A stretch of 64,000 nt of DNA from Lentisalinibacter orientalis (GCF_040706535.1 NZ_JAPDRJ010000001.1:1054001-1118000); one strand, 5' to 3'. Positions 1-8,885 are shown, counted from the first letter of the stretch. The notes: a model not told the origin generated them from the letters alone. A program made the numbers and translations.

Positions 1-1982
1 TCGCCGAGGCGGCGGTAGTAGACCAGCCGGCCGATGCCCCGGTGTTTGCCGCGCAGCTCGTCGATGGCGTAGCCGGACAGGCTGAACAGCCCGCCCAGCG
101 TGAACGGCCGCACGCCCGTCGTCTCGTCGCGCACGGTGCTGTCCAGGTTCCACCAGTTCAGGATCGTGTTGCGGCCCCAGGTGTAGGGTTTCAGCAGGAA
201 GAAGCTGGCCACGTCGAATTCGCCGTCCGAGCCGAGGCCCTCCCGGGAACCGTTCCAGGCCAGCCCCATCAGCGTGCCGTGGCGGGGGATGTCCACCTGG
301 TCGACCGTGTCCCAGGCGAATTCGGCGATCAACAGCCCGAGATCGCCTTCGCCTTCCTCGAAACCGGGGTCGCCGATGCGCAGGGATTCGTCGCTGCGCG
401 AGCGCGACACGCCGACGCGCAGCTCGCCCCAGTTGCCGAGCTGCCGACCGCCCTCCAGCGCCACGATGGCCTCGCTGGCGTCGAGGCGCGCGAGCTGCGC
501 TCCCTCGTCGAACAGGGCCCGCGCCGTGCGCCTGAGCTCCACCCGCGGATTCACGAACCAGCGCGAGCGATAGTCCAGCGGCTGGAAGAACTCGGCGAAC
601 AGGCGGGGGGACTCGCCGATCTGCAGCTCGGTGCGGAACTCGCCGCCCAGCGGGTTCAGCTCCGTCATCGTCAGCCGGGCGGCGGCGTTGTAGTTGCTGC
701 CGCCCTCGAAGTCGTCCTCCAGGTTCAGGCCGAAGCGCAGGTAATTCGGGCCCCAGTTCTTCCCCGTGCTCTCGATCTCCAGCGTCGTCAGCGTGCCTTC
801 CTCGCGCACGTCCCAGGTCACCGTCTCGAAGGTATCCAGCGCGTAGATCTCCGCGATGTCACTCTCCAGCGCATCGACGTCCAGCGGCCCGCCGGTGAGA
901 TCGCCCAGCCTCGCCTCCACCGCCTTCGGCGAAAGACCGGAGCGGTTCTTCACCCGCACCCGGTCGATCACGGGCGGCTCGCCCCGGCGTGCCGCCACCT
1001 GTGCCTTCCATGCCTGGTACTCGGCTGCCGGGACCGACAGCCGCGCCAGCTGGTCCGCCTGCGCGGCCGCGGCCTGCCGGCCGATCTCCATGGCCTCCGC
1101 CATCCGGTCGAACGCCTGGGAGCCCAGATCGCCCAGCGGCGGTTCGATGTGGACGTCGCCGTCTTGCAGCAGGCGCAACTGATCCTCGGCCCGGCTGTTG
1201 ATCAGGATGGTGAGCATCTGGCGCGTGATCGCGAGGGCCGAGCCGAGCTCGGACTCCGGCTGCAGCGGGAAGCCCAGATCCACGGCGATGATCACGTCCG
1301 GCTGCATCTCGCGCATGACCTCGATGGGCAGGTTGCTGGCGATGCCGCCGTCCACCAGCAGGCGTCCGCCCTCGCGTTCCGGCCGGAAGATACCGGGCAC
1401 CGCCATGCTGGCGTGCATGGCCGAGACCAGGTCGCCGGAGTCGAACACCACCATATCGCCGGTGGCGATGTCGGTGGCGACCGCGCGGAAGGGAATGGGC
1501 AGCGCGTCGAATTCATCGACCGTTGCCACCGGCACGGTCAGCCGGCGCAGCTCGAGGTCGAGGTTCTGGCCCTGCACCAGCCCGCCGGGCAGCAGCAGGC
1601 CGGTCCGGTCCACGCCCAGATCGAAGTCCACCAGGAAGCCCAGGTCGTCGGACTTGCGGCGGAACGAGCGCTGCGAGCGAGGCGGACGGTCGGTGAGCAG
1701 CACGTTCCAGTCGGCGTTCTCCACCACCCGAACCAGTTCGGCCGAGTTCATGCCGGAGGCGTACAGGCCGCCGACCACCGCACCCATGCTGGTGCCGGCC
1801 ACGTAGTCCACCGGCACGTTCAGCTCTTCCAGCACCCGGATGACGCCCACGTGGGCTCCGCCCCGGGCGCCGCCGCCGCTCAGCACCAGTCCGACGGTGG
1901 GGCGGGGCAGGGCGTCGCCGGCGGCCAGCAGCGCGGCCAGGGCCAGTGCCAGGAGATGCGAGCAGCGCAGCCGTTCTAGCAT
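1..1982 (-). CDS. Patatin-like phospholipase with C-terminal Omp85-type barrel (3' end outside window)
   Basis: The protein begins with a hydrophobic signal-like segment, then an oxyanion loop SGGGARGG (residues 35-42), the nucleophile elbow GTSMG (Ser65) and the dyad Asp in VDGG (about Asp211). These are the hallmarks of a bacterial patatin Ser-Asp lipid acyl hydrolase. After the catalytic domain comes a POTRA-like stretch (VKNRSGLSPKAVEARLGDL), then a region rich in alternating polar and aromatic residues (NYLRFGLNLEDDFEGG, LNPLGGEFRTELQIG, GRNTILNWW) as in PlpD/Omp85-type outer-membrane barrels. I infer a two-partner-like autosecreted phospholipase A1 at the outer membrane. The start codon is the first ATG of the frame and the SD is weak. 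The reading frame is open to the window edge, so the last barrel strands are missing. Confidence 0.9.
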   Translation of the reverse strand, partial: MLERLRCSHLLALALAALLAAGDALPRPTVGLVLSGGGARGGAHVGVIRVLEELNVPVDYVAGTSMGAVVGGLYASGMNSAELVRVVENADWNVLLTDRPPRSQRSFRRKSDDLGFLVDFDLGVDRTGLLLPGGLVQGQNLDLELRRLTVPVATVDEFDALPIPFRAVATDIATGDMVVFDSGDLVSAMHASMAVPGIFRPEREGGRLLVDGGIASNLPIEVMREMQPDVIIAVDLGFPLQPESELGSALAITRQMLTILINSRAEDQLRLLQDGDVHIEPPLGDLGSQAFDRMAEAMEIGRQAAAAQADQLARLSVPAAEYQAWKAQVAARRGEPPVIDRVRVKNRSGLSPKAVEARLGDLTGGPLDVDALESDIAEIYALDTFETVTWDVREEGTLTTLEIESTGKNWGPNYLRFGLNLEDDFEGGSNYNAAARLTMTELNPLGGEFRTELQIGESPRLFAEFFQPLDYRSRWFVNPRVELRRTARALFDEGAQLARLDASEAIVALEGGRQLGNWGELRVGVSRSRSDESLRIGDPGFEEGEGDLGLLIAEFAWDTVDQVDIPRHGTLMGLAWNGSREGLGSDGEFDVASFFLLKPYTWGRNTILNWWNLDSTVRDETTGVRPFTLGGLFSLSGYAIDELRGKHRGIGRLVYYRRLG

Positions 1983-2070
1983 TGCGAGCGGACCGTTCGG
2001 GATCGTTGATCCGGCCAACTTTGGCGGATGAGGATGACGATTGCCATCCGCACACGACGCAGGCCATTAT

Positions 2071-2125
2071 CTAGGAGGGCCTTCAGCCCCGATACATCGG
2101 AAATCGGGCCTGAAGGCCCTCCTAC
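2071..2125. repeat. REP-like inverted pair, copy 1
   Basis: This is a head unit TAGGAGGGCCTTCAGCCCCGA facing a tail unit TCGGGCCTGAAGGCCCTCCTAC across a short spacer. Each unit has a GTAG/CTAC-type foot, a GC-rich hairpin and a terminal CGA/TCG. The GTAG tetranucleotide plus palindrome is the known signature of REP elements mobilised by RAYT (TnpA-REP) transposases. No RAYT gene lies in this window. The head unit has CTAG instead of GTAG and a mismatched stem. Confidence 0.85.
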
Positions 2126-2145
2126 GCGGAATCGGATACGATCGT

Positions 2146-2616
2146 ATGTCGTTTAACTGGCCGGTATTCACCCACCTCTCGCCCTTCGAAATCCAGCTGC
2201 ATTGGGCGACCGCGGTCATCGCGTTCTGCCTGGGCGCGGCGGTGCTGGCGAGCCGAAAGGGCACGGCCACCCATATCACCATGGGCGTCATCTACGTTAC
2301 GTTGATGCTCGCGACATCCGTTGCCGCCTTCTTCATCCGCAACGGCGAAGTGAGCGGCCTCGAATACCTGACCCTGAAGGGCATGACCTGGATCCACGTG
2401 TTCATCCCCGTGACACTCTACGGCGTCATCGGCGGGCTGTACGGGATACTCGTGCAAGAAGACCGCCGCGCGCACAAGTGGCCGATGGTGAGCAGCTACT
2501 TCGGCGCGCTGGTGATCGCGGGCGCTCTGACCTTCATTCCGGGCCGTCGCATGCACCTGTTCTTCTTCGGCGATCCGGCAGCCATTTCCGCCACCGTCGC
2601 AAATCTACCGATGTAG
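2146..2616 (+). CDS. DUF2306-family integral membrane protein
   Basis: A 156-aa protein with four hydrophobic segments (about residues 18-35, 43-64, 82-103 and 116-135). It has the conserved layout of DUF2306 proteins: a His at the end of one helix followed by G-x-x-Y-V-x-x-M (HITMGVIYVTLM), with further His residues near the cytoplasmic ends (WIHVF, GRRMHLFFF). The biochemical function of the family is not established; a haem or metal role has been suggested only by its histidines. An upstream in-frame ATG exists, but it would put REP sequence into the protein, so the ATG at MSFNW was chosen. The TAG stop is the TAG of the following REP unit's GTAG foot. Confidence 0.75.
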   Translation: MSFNWPVFTHLSPFEIQLHWATAVIAFCLGAAVLASRKGTATHITMGVIYVTLMLATSVAAFFIRNGEVSGLEYLTLKGMTWIHVFIPVTLYGVIGGLYGILVQEDRRAHKWPMVSSYFGALVIAGALTFIPGRRMHLFFFGDPAAISATVANLPM

Positions 2617-2669
2617 GAGGGCCTTCCGGCCCGATTCTTCGTTGAATCGGGGCTAGAGCCCCTTCTGCC
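2613..2669. repeat. REP-like inverted pair, copy 2
   Basis: Head GTAGGAGGGCCTTCCGGCCCGA and a degenerate tail (TCGGGGCTAGAGCCCCTTCTG). The stem GGGCC/GGCCC is kept in the head and GGGGCT/AGCCCC in the tail although the sequences differ. Its first TAG is the stop codon of the DUF2306 gene. Confidence 0.8.
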
Positions 2670-2690
2670 AGCCTCTCTTACAGGGTGCCT

Positions 2691-2747
2691 GTGGGAGGGG
2701 ATTTATCCCCGATTCATGCATTCGTCGGGCCTGAAGGCCCTCCTACA
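2691..2747. repeat. REP-like inverted pair, copy 3
   Basis: Head unit GTGGGAGGGGATTTATCCCCGA with a re-paired stem GGGGAT/ATCCCC, and tail TCGGGCCTGAAGGCCCTCCTAC. The tail's CTA is, on the minus strand, the TAG stop codon of the neighbouring zinc peptidase. Confidence 0.8.
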
Positions 2748-3627
2748 GTTCTGGATACGGGATACCAAACGTATCCCCGTCCTCGAGGCGGCCGCTCGCG
2801 TAGCCGCGGTCGAACCAGCGCATGCGCTGCTCGGAGGTGCCGTGGGTAAAGGCGTGGGGCGTCACGCGGCCGCGGGTGCGTTGCTGGATGGCGTCGTCGC
2901 CGATGCGATTCGCGGCGCGCATGGCCTCGTCGATGTCGCCGCGGTCCAGATAGCGCTGGTTGTGCCGTGCCCACACGCCGGCCAGAAAATCGGCCTGCAG
3001 CTCGAGCCGCACCGACCACTGGTTGTAATCCGGCTGGCCGCGGCGGCGGGCTACCTGCTCCGAGATGCCGAGCAGATTCTGCACGTGATGCCCGACCTCG
3101 TGTGCGATGACGTAGGCCTGGGCGAAGTCGCCCGGCGCGTTGAACTGGCCGGCGAGGTCGTCATAGAAGCCCAGGTCGATGTAGATCTTCCGGTCGGCGG
3201 GACAGTAGAACGGCCCCATGCGCGCATCGCCGACGCCGCAGGCGGTGGGGTGGCGGTCGCGGTAGATGACGAGTTCCGGCGGCTGGTAGCTGCGGCCGAC
3301 GCGGGCGAACTCCTGTGCCCAGATGTCCTCGGTATCCGCCAGCACCACGCTGACAAACCCGAACAGCTCCTGCTCCTCCAGCGAAGGTTCGTAGCTCACC
3401 TCCTGCATCCGGCCGCCGCCGCCACCCATGAGCGCCGCCGGGTCGATGAGGCCGGCCTGCCAGGCGATGACGCCGGCCACCGCCAGGACGATGAGACCCT
3501 TCGGCCCAAGCAGGCGCAGCACGAGGTTGATAATGGCGCCGAGATTGCCCACGCCGCGACCGCCGCTCATGCGCCGCCCGCGGGCGTCGGTAACGTTGCT
3601 GCTCTGCCGCCGGCCTTTCCACTTCAT
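2743..3627 (-). CDS. ypfJ: YpfJ-type neutral zinc metallopeptidase
   Basis: A 294-aa protein with a short basic N-terminus, one transmembrane helix (about residues 32-60), a Gly-rich linker and a metallopeptidase domain. The zinc motif HEVGHH (His176, Glu177, His180) is intact, followed by the family's RLELQADFLAGVW block, whose Glu/Asp can be the third ligand, and by the C-terminal RMRWFDRGY. These match the putative neutral zinc metallopeptidase family of E. coli YpfJ. It is probably anchored in the inner membrane with a periplasmic catalytic domain; the substrate is unknown. The frame is open upstream through a REP cluster, so the ATG at MKWKGRRQ just inside the REP boundary was selected. 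The stop TAG belongs to REP copy 3. Confidence 0.88.
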   Translation of the reverse strand: MKWKGRRQSSNVTDARGRRMSGGRGVGNLGAIINLVLRLLGPKGLIVLAVAGVIAWQAGLIDPAALMGGGGGRMQEVSYEPSLEEQELFGFVSVVLADTEDIWAQEFARVGRSYQPPELVIYRDRHPTACGVGDARMGPFYCPADRKIYIDLGFYDDLAGQFNAPGDFAQAYVIAHEVGHHVQNLLGISEQVARRRGQPDYNQWSVRLELQADFLAGVWARHNQRYLDRGDIDEAMRAANRIGDDAIQQRTRGRVTPHAFTHGTSEQRMRWFDRGYASGRLEDGDTFGIPYPEL

Positions 3628-3656
3628 GACCGAAGTGTAGCCGCAGCCGGAGAAAT

Positions 3657-3769
3657 GTAGGAGGGCCTTCAGGCCCGAATTCATTTTCGAATCGGGCCTG
3701 AAGGCCCTCCTACAGCTGAAGGCCCTCCTGCAGGCACTACCGACGGGCGGGGCTGAAGCCCCTCCTACA
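3657..3769. repeat. REP-like cluster, copy 4 (three to four units)
   Basis: A perfect-looking head and tail pair around a 16-base spacer, then a truncated tail CTGAAGGCCCTCCTGC, then a further tail GGCGGGGCTGAAGCCCCTCCTAC. The cluster fills the space between two converging minus-strand genes and shows tandem growth by partial units. Confidence 0.85.
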
Positions 3770-3775
3770 ATTTCG

Positions 3776-6133
3776 TTACCGCATGCTCGCCGGCAGTCCC
3801 ACGTCCGGCTTGTCGAAGTCGCATACGCCATCGGGGAAGATGCGCTTCAGCGCCGCTACCTCTGCGGGCGCGGGATCCCACACGCCGTAGAGCCCCTTGT
3901 CGATGGCTGTCTCCACCGGCTGCAGCTCGCACTTGAAGATGCTGCCCTTGAACGGGCCGCCGGCGACGATGCGAGAGGTGGAGTAGGGTGGGAAGCGCTC
4001 GGTACACGCGCCCTTCGGCTTCTCGTTGAGGATGCCGTCCCAGACGTTATCGCCTGCGGCGATCTCGTTGCCGTCCTTGTCGAAACAGCGATCCACGGCC
4101 TTCGGCGGCTTGGCGCCGGCCACGCCGAGGTGCGGGTTCTCCAGCAGGTTCGTCATCCACTGGTCGATGACCTGGAACGCCTCCGGCGTCTGGTCGAACT
4201 CCGGCCCGGTCGGGCCGATGCCGGTCATCCAGATCACCTGGTTGTCCGCCGAACCCTGGCCGTCGATCATCCGCTGGCGCGCCGCGAACGACTGATGCGA
4301 GTTGTGCATGTCGAGTATCGGCTCCTGGTACGGACGCCAGTCGATGGTGGGGATCTCGTGATCGCCGAGGAAGACCAGGCCGGCCTCGTAGGCTCGCTGC
4401 ATGGCCAGCAGGTCGCCTTCCTTGCGGGGCGCCGGGTTGGCGGGATCCACGCTGAAGATCTGGTTCTTGGCGCTCCAGGGGTCGTACAGCTCGGGCGCGA
4501 ACGGACCGAGGAACGGGAAGGTCTCCTGTTGCATCTCGGGCTCCGTCTTCCAGCCGCCGATCACGGAGTTGATCGTCAGGAACTCCTGCGGCGAGATGTC
4601 GCCGTTGGCCACGGCTTGGAGCCCGTACTGTACGCCGACGTTGTCCCAGAAATTGCGGGCATAACCGTCGTCCCGCGTTCCGTAGATGTTCACGAGATCG
4701 CCGAAGTGGGTCCACTGGATCGCCGCGATGGCGGACTGCGGTTCGTAGTACTCCTGGAAGTCTGCGCGGCCGAACAGCGGGTTCAGCACCAGCGGCGAGA
4801 GCCCCCGCCAGCCGTTCACGCACTCGGAAAGACCATTCGACTGGGTGAATACGTTGAACAGGTCGTCCTCGGCGTTCATGCCCTCGATCAGCGTCCGGTT
4901 CGACCAGGTTTCCCAGAGCGGGTTCGGCGAGATGGCATCCATGTAGAACTCGATCAGCTCGCAGTCGCCCACGTGGATGGCCTGGGTGACCATGTCCGGA
5001 TAGGACAGCTGCGGGATGGCCGCATCGAGCAGGCCCTTGTGGTTCTGGCCGTAGACATACTGCTGGATGCCGCCGCCGGAGCCGCCGACGCCCACCGTGT
5101 AAACCGGCGTGTCGTAGAGTTCGACGAAGCGTTCCTTCACCATCAGCGCCGTCTCGCCGCCGAGCTGCAGGTTGTAGTGCGTGCCGGTCTTCGTGCCCGT
5201 CGAGTAGGCGATGGCATAGCCCTGGGACAGGCCGTAGTCATACAGCATGCGGCTGCCGCTGGGATCGCCCTGGGTGTGGCCGATGGCGACGCCGCCCTGG
5301 AAGTAGTAGATGAGCTTGCCGTTCCAGGATGAGGTGTCCAGCCCATCCGCGTCATCGCTGAAAGGCGTCAGCATGGCGATGCTGTAGATGAAGCGGTTGA
5401 TCGTGCCGCGTTCCCAGCGAACGAAGTAGTCCACGGTCTTGCCATCCATCGTGGTGGTGGTCGCCATGTCGGCTGGCCGCGGATCGCCGGGCGTGTATGG
5501 CTGGAAGCCTCCGCCGGTCGAGCGGTAGACGTAGGTCACGAGCGTCTCGGCGCTGCAGTCCTTGCTGTAGCCGATGATCTCACCGTCGTCGAAGCCGTTC
5601 GCGAAGACCGGGAAACCCTCGTTGCCGTTGTCCGGGATCGCCTGGCCGAGGCCGTTATCGTGCACGGTGCACACGAACGGGTCCTGATGCGGTCCCGAGA
5701 AGACCGGTCCGGTGATGGGATGGTTTATCAGCGTCAGGCGGACGTCATCCGGCCGGCCGCGTCCCTTTCCGTTCGGCTTCACGGTCAATTCGTTCTCGCC
5801 GAGTGCCAATCCGTCGATGACACCCGACAGCGTGCGCGTGCCCGGCAGCAGCTCGAACCGGTCCGCCTGGTTCTGTCCGTTCACCAGAACTCTGACCTGA
5901 TGCGGCGGCACGGTGCGCGGGACGTCGATATGAATGCGGGCATCGCCGCCGGTTACCTGGTCCGCGGCGCTGGAAACCACGCTGACCGCAAACTGCGGGC
6001 GTTCCCCGTTCGGGACGCCGCGGTTCCCCTTGTCGGCCTTCGCGAATGCCGCTTGTCCCGGCAACATCGCGAGGCACGCAAGTACCGCCAGGCACGCACG
6101 GGCCGTGCGTCTGAATCGCTTATCGCTCTTCAT
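3776..6133 (-). CDS. DUF6351-family secreted alpha/beta-hydrolase-like protein
   Basis: A 785-aa exported protein with a clear signal peptide (basic MKSDKRFRR, hydrophobic core, AFA cleavage region). An N-terminal beta domain (VSSAADQVTGGDARIHI...VLVNGQ) is typical of DUF6351. A large hydrolase-like region follows, with the nucleophile-elbow-like GVGGSGGGIQQY and many Trp/Tyr-rich loops, similar in style to tannase/feruloyl-esterase folds. The true substrate is not known; a secreted esterase is an inference from the GGSGGG elbow. The start was chosen at ATG-MKSDK because GAGGGGGAG lies just upstream; an earlier ATG sits inside that SD. A REP cluster begins a few bases past the TAA. Confidence 0.75.
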   Translation of the reverse strand: MKSDKRFRRTARACLAVLACLAMLPGQAAFAKADKGNRGVPNGERPQFAVSVVSSAADQVTGGDARIHIDVPRTVPPHQVRVLVNGQNQADRFELLPGTRTLSGVIDGLALGENELTVKPNGKGRGRPDDVRLTLINHPITGPVFSGPHQDPFVCTVHDNGLGQAIPDNGNEGFPVFANGFDDGEIIGYSKDCSAETLVTYVYRSTGGGFQPYTPGDPRPADMATTTTMDGKTVDYFVRWERGTINRFIYSIAMLTPFSDDADGLDTSSWNGKLIYYFQGGVAIGHTQGDPSGSRMLYDYGLSQGYAIAYSTGTKTGTHYNLQLGGETALMVKERFVELYDTPVYTVGVGGSGGGIQQYVYGQNHKGLLDAAIPQLSYPDMVTQAIHVGDCELIEFYMDAISPNPLWETWSNRTLIEGMNAEDDLFNVFTQSNGLSECVNGWRGLSPLVLNPLFGRADFQEYYEPQSAIAAIQWTHFGDLVNIYGTRDDGYARNFWDNVGVQYGLQAVANGDISPQEFLTINSVIGGWKTEPEMQQETFPFLGPFAPELYDPWSAKNQIFSVDPANPAPRKEGDLLAMQRAYEAGLVFLGDHEIPTIDWRPYQEPILDMHNSHQSFAARQRMIDGQGSADNQVIWMTGIGPTGPEFDQTPEAFQVIDQWMTNLLENPHLGVAGAKPPKAVDRCFDKDGNEIAAGDNVWDGILNEKPKGACTERFPPYSTSRIVAGGPFKGSIFKCELQPVETAIDKGLYGVWDPAPAEVAALKRIFPDGVCDFDKPDVGLPASMR

Positions 6134-6155
6134 GCTACTCCCCCTCATTGTTGTC

Positions 6156-6171
6156 CCGACCGGGTGGTCGG
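6156..6171. other. Short hairpin with T run in the leader of the DUF6351 gene
   Basis: The inverted repeat CCGACC-gggt-GGTCGG is followed on the plus strand by TTTTGTT. It sits 22 bases ahead of the minus-strand start codon, so it would be a 5'-leader hairpin of that transcript. Read on the plus strand it resembles a weak terminator, but no plus-strand gene ends here. Confidence 0.35.
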
Positions 6172-6356
6172 TTTTGTTCTACAAGTGACAATGCCAACTT
6201 CGCAGACCGCCGTTTCGGATGCAAGACTTGAATTTCTGGGAGGAGTCGACCTACCCGCGTCGCTTCAGAGGTCATTTGACTTAATCCGCGATCGAGGCGC
6301 GTATCCCTGGAACTGAGGTTCTCGTCACGACGCCAGGCCAGTGACCGTGCAAGAGT

Positions 6357-6860
6357 ATGTCCATGCGACGCTTGTTGCTGACACTGACCGTGTTCGCCAC
6401 CCTGGCCGCCTGCGGCCCCGGTGCCGACCGTACTCTGCAGGTTTCGGCCGAGCGCCTGGCGGAGATCCGCGCGAAACCCTACATCGGCGGCAACGGCCCC
6501 GGCGGCTTCGCCACCGCCCGGCTGTCCGGTATCGACGGCAATACCTGGCCCGCGGGCATCCACTTCACGGGTCACGGACCCTACCTGCACGAGATGGGTT
6601 TCGCGCCGGACATGATGATCACGGAGATAGACGGCGTCGGCGTGGACGAGATCTTCGCCGAGCGCTGGCGCGGCCTGCGGCTGCGAGATCCTTCCGCCTT
6701 CGACCACATGCATTACAAGGACCTGATCGAGTACCTGTTCCTCGAGCAGCCGCGCGATGCCGTCACCCTGACGGTGGACCTGGATGTCTCCACCTACGAC
6801 ATGGACGCCGGCGAATACCGGCCCCGGTCGGAGACCTGGCGCATCGAATTCGAGAGGTAG
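6357..6860 (+). CDS. Putative lipoprotein with a PDZ-like core
   Basis: A 167-aa protein with a lipoprotein signal peptide (MRRLLLTLTVFATLAAC, lipobox LAAC). The mature part contains GPYLHEMGFAPDMMITEIDG followed by VDEIFAERW and VTLTVDLDV. Placing a short hydrophobic peptide before ITEIDGVGV is typical of PDZ-like modules in which 'G-(F/L)-x-x-G-D-x-I-x-x-I-(D/N)-G' appears, so a PDZ-like fold is an inference. No catalytic residues are visible. Two Met codons lie close together (MSMRR); the second gives the more typical signal peptide. The TAG stop is supplied by the next REP element. Confidence 0.7.
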   Translation: MSMRRLLLTLTVFATLAACGPGADRTLQVSAERLAEIRAKPYIGGNGPGGFATARLSGIDGNTWPAGIHFTGHGPYLHEMGFAPDMMITEIDGVGVDEIFAERWRGLRLRDPSAFDHMHYKDLIEYLFLEQPRDAVTLTVDLDVSTYDMDAGEYRPRSETWRIEFER

Positions 6861-6941
6861 GAGGGCCTTCAGGCCCGATTGCTTTTTGCGGAATCGGGGC
6901 TGAAGCCCCTCCTACCAGCCCCTCCTACCAGCCCCTCCTAC
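6857..6941. repeat. REP-like cluster, copy 5
   Basis: Head GTAGGAGGGCCTTCAGGCCCGA, tail TCGGGGCTGAAGCCCCTCCTAC, then two extra partial tails CAGCCCCTCCTAC in tandem. The element lies between converging genes and provides the TAG stop codon for both: the lipoprotein on the plus strand and djlA on the minus strand. Confidence 0.88.
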
Positions 6942-7711
6942 ATGCCTCGCGCTTCCTTGATGAGGTCGTAGGCGGCGTTGATCTCCCGCGAGCGCTCCTC
7001 GGCCACCGCGCGCATGCTCTCCGGCAGGCCGCGGGCGGCGAGTTTGTCGGGGTGGTTCTCGCTGATGAGCTTGCGGTAGGCACGCTTTACCTCGGCATCG
7101 CCGGCATCCTTCGATATCCCCAGCGCCGCATAGGCATCCTCCAGCCGCTTGCCGGCGGGCGGCCCGCCGGGTGCGCCCGAAGGCCCCGCCGACGCGGTGC
7201 GCAGCAGGGCCTCGAGCTGTGCGACGGCGCCTTCGCCGACGCCCAGCCGCCGCGCCACCCGCACCAGCATGTCGTGCTCGGCCGGGTCCACCTTGCCGTC
7301 GGCCGCCACGGCCATCACCTGCAGCTGCAGGAACAGCTGGATCAGCGGCCCCTGGCGCCGACTCAGCTGCGCGAAGGCGTCCACCGCCGCGTCCAGGTCG
7401 AAGTCCGGCTGCTTGCCCCGGTTGAAGGCGGCCTTGGCATCCCGGCGCTGGTCGGCGCCCAGCTGCAGCATGTCGAAGATGCGCTCGGCGGCGTTGATCT
7501 CCTCGCGGGTGACCACGCCGTCGGTCTTGCACAGCGCACCCATCACCGAAAACGTGGAGTCGAGCAGCTGCGACTGCACCACACTCAGCTGGCCGATCAG
7601 CCAGCGCTGGACGCCTCGCCCGACCAGCCAGCCGACGGCGGCGCCGATGAGCAGCCCCTTCAGGCCCCCGAAGAGCCCGCCGAGCAAAGTGCCGATGATG
7701 ACGAACAACAT
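6938..7711 (-). CDS. djlA: DjlA-type membrane-anchored J-domain co-chaperone
   Basis: A 257-aa protein with the DjlA architecture: an N-terminal Gly-rich transmembrane segment (residues 1-35), a TerB-like helical domain with the acidic loop KTDGVVTREEI and a second one AADGKVDPAEHDM, a Gly/Pro-rich linker, and a C-terminal J domain (from about residue 190). The J domain keeps the HPD motif (SENHPDKLAARGLP) that stimulates DnaK ATPase. It should present DnaK at the cytoplasmic face of the inner membrane and has been linked to envelope-stress signalling in E. coli. Its stop codon TAG is part of REP copy 5. Confidence 0.92.
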   Translation of the reverse strand: MLFVIIGTLLGGLFGGLKGLLIGAAVGWLVGRGVQRWLIGQLSVVQSQLLDSTFSVMGALCKTDGVVTREEINAAERIFDMLQLGADQRRDAKAAFNRGKQPDFDLDAAVDAFAQLSRRQGPLIQLFLQLQVMAVAADGKVDPAEHDMLVRVARRLGVGEGAVAQLEALLRTASAGPSGAPGGPPAGKRLEDAYAALGISKDAGDAEVKRAYRKLISENHPDKLAARGLPESMRAVAEERSREINAAYDLIKEARGM

Positions 7712-7739
7712 GGCACCAGTTTACCAATGCCACGGACGC

Positions 7740-7819
7740 GTAGGAGGGCCTTCAGGCCCGACCATTAATGGATCGGGGATAAATCCCCTCCTACCGGTCG
7801 GGGCTGAAGGCCCTCCTAC
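7740..7819. repeat. REP-like cluster, copy 6
   Basis: Head GTAGGAGGGCCTTCAGGCCCGA, a tail with stem GGGGAT/ATCCCC (TCGGGGATAAATCCCCTCCTAC), then a hybrid tail TCGGGGCTGAAGGCCCTCCTAC with one mismatched pair. It lies in the divergent spacer between djlA and the OmpA-family gene, so here it cannot act as a 3'-end element. Confidence 0.85.
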
Positions 7820-7889
7820 CGTTTTCGCGCCGGAATTGGTCTAATCTCTGGCGACTGCCGTAAACAGGCCGATCGCGGAGGAGAAGAAT

Positions 7890-8876
7890 ATGAAGCACCC
7901 GATCGTGGCGCGACTCGCCCTGATCATTGCTGCCACGGCAGCTATCCCTGCCTCCGCCCAGGACATCGACGGCGTGACCGAGCACCCGATGATCTCCCGC
8001 TATCCCGGCCAGGAGATCCGCTGGCAGCAGATCGAGAACTACATGCCCTACCGGGTGCCGGTCGGCCCCGTCACCGGTTATCGCGCCATCGGTGAATGGA
8101 TCGACACGGAGGGTCGCGTCACCCGCACGTTCTACCGGCTGCAGGGTGAGGGGCGCTCTTTCTCCGAGGTGTACAGGAACTACCTGGATTCGCTGACGGC
8201 GCAGGACTTCGAGATCCTGGCGCAAGGCATCTCCGAGGATCGCAAGGGCGTGGCGGCGGGCAGCCGGCAATGGATGGAGGTGCTCTACCGTGAGAACCCG
8301 CCCGGCAAGCCCGGCGAGGTGAACACGATGTTCGCGGGCAGCGCCTCGGCGGGGGGCGCCGGTTCCATCGTGGCGCGGAAGGAGCGGGCGGCCGGTATCG
8401 TCTACGCCGTCATCAGCGTCGAGCAGCATGCCGCGGACTACGTTGGCACGCTCATCGACATCGTGGAAGTGCAGGCCGCCGAGACCGGGCTGGTCGCCGT
8501 GGACCCGGAAGCCATCGGTGCCGATATCGACGAATACGGCAGGGTCGTCCTCGACGGCATCTTCTTCGATCACGACAAGGCGACGCTGAAGCCGGAGTCT
8601 GCGGAAGCGCTGACCGCCATCGCGACCTACCTGGCCGACAACCCGGACAAGTCCTTCTATGTCGTCGGCCACACGGATTCGGTGGGTACCTTCGCCTACA
8701 ACAGCAAGCTCTCTGCAGACCGGGCCCGCGCGGTGGTGGATGCGCTGCGCCTGGAACATGGCGTCGATCCCGCCCGCATCGAGCCCCACGGAGTAGGGCC
8801 ACTGGTGCCGGCATTCGCCAATGCCACCGACGCGGGCCGCGAACGCAATCGCCGCGTAGAGCTGGTCCAGCGCTGA
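7890..8876 (+). CDS. DUF4892/OmpA-family outer-membrane protein
   Basis: A 328-aa protein with a signal peptide ending ASAQ. The N-terminal half matches DUF4892 (EHPMISRYPGQEI, dyMPYRVPVGP). The C-terminal half is an OmpA-like peptidoglycan-binding domain: IFFDHDKATLKPES, YVVGHTDSVGT, NSKLSADRARAVVDAL and the diaminopimelate-contacting region GRERNRRVELV. It probably links the outer membrane to peptidoglycan. An SD GGAGGAGAA sits at good distance from the ATG. The gene is isolated, flanked by REP elements on both sides. Confidence 0.88.
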   Translation: MKHPIVARLALIIAATAAIPASAQDIDGVTEHPMISRYPGQEIRWQQIENYMPYRVPVGPVTGYRAIGEWIDTEGRVTRTFYRLQGEGRSFSEVYRNYLDSLTAQDFEILAQGISEDRKGVAAGSRQWMEVLYRENPPGKPGEVNTMFAGSASAGGAGSIVARKERAAGIVYAVISVEQHAADYVGTLIDIVEVQAAETGLVAVDPEAIGADIDEYGRVVLDGIFFDHDKATLKPESAEALTAIATYLADNPDKSFYVVGHTDSVGTFAYNSKLSADRARAVVDALRLEHGVDPARIEPHGVGPLVPAFANATDAGRERNRRVELVQR

Positions 8877-8885
8877 CCAGAAGAC

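Noticed and set aside
42..1979. Long plus-strand frame opposite the patatin gene
   Set aside because: It is an antisense shadow of a GC-rich gene; its protein is low-complexity Arg/His/Gln-rich with no domain, while the minus strand shows GTSMG and DGG motifs.
2041..2145. Upstream extension of the DUF2306 gene
   Set aside because: It would translate a REP pair; the family N-terminus begins at the later ATG.
2691..3769. REP clusters as a CRISPR array
   Set aside because: Units are palindromic, face each other, have uneven short spacers and occur across many loci; no cas genes are present.
6156..6176. Plus-strand intrinsic terminator
   Set aside because: No plus-strand gene ends upstream; it lies in a divergent spacer, so it is listed only as a leader hairpin.
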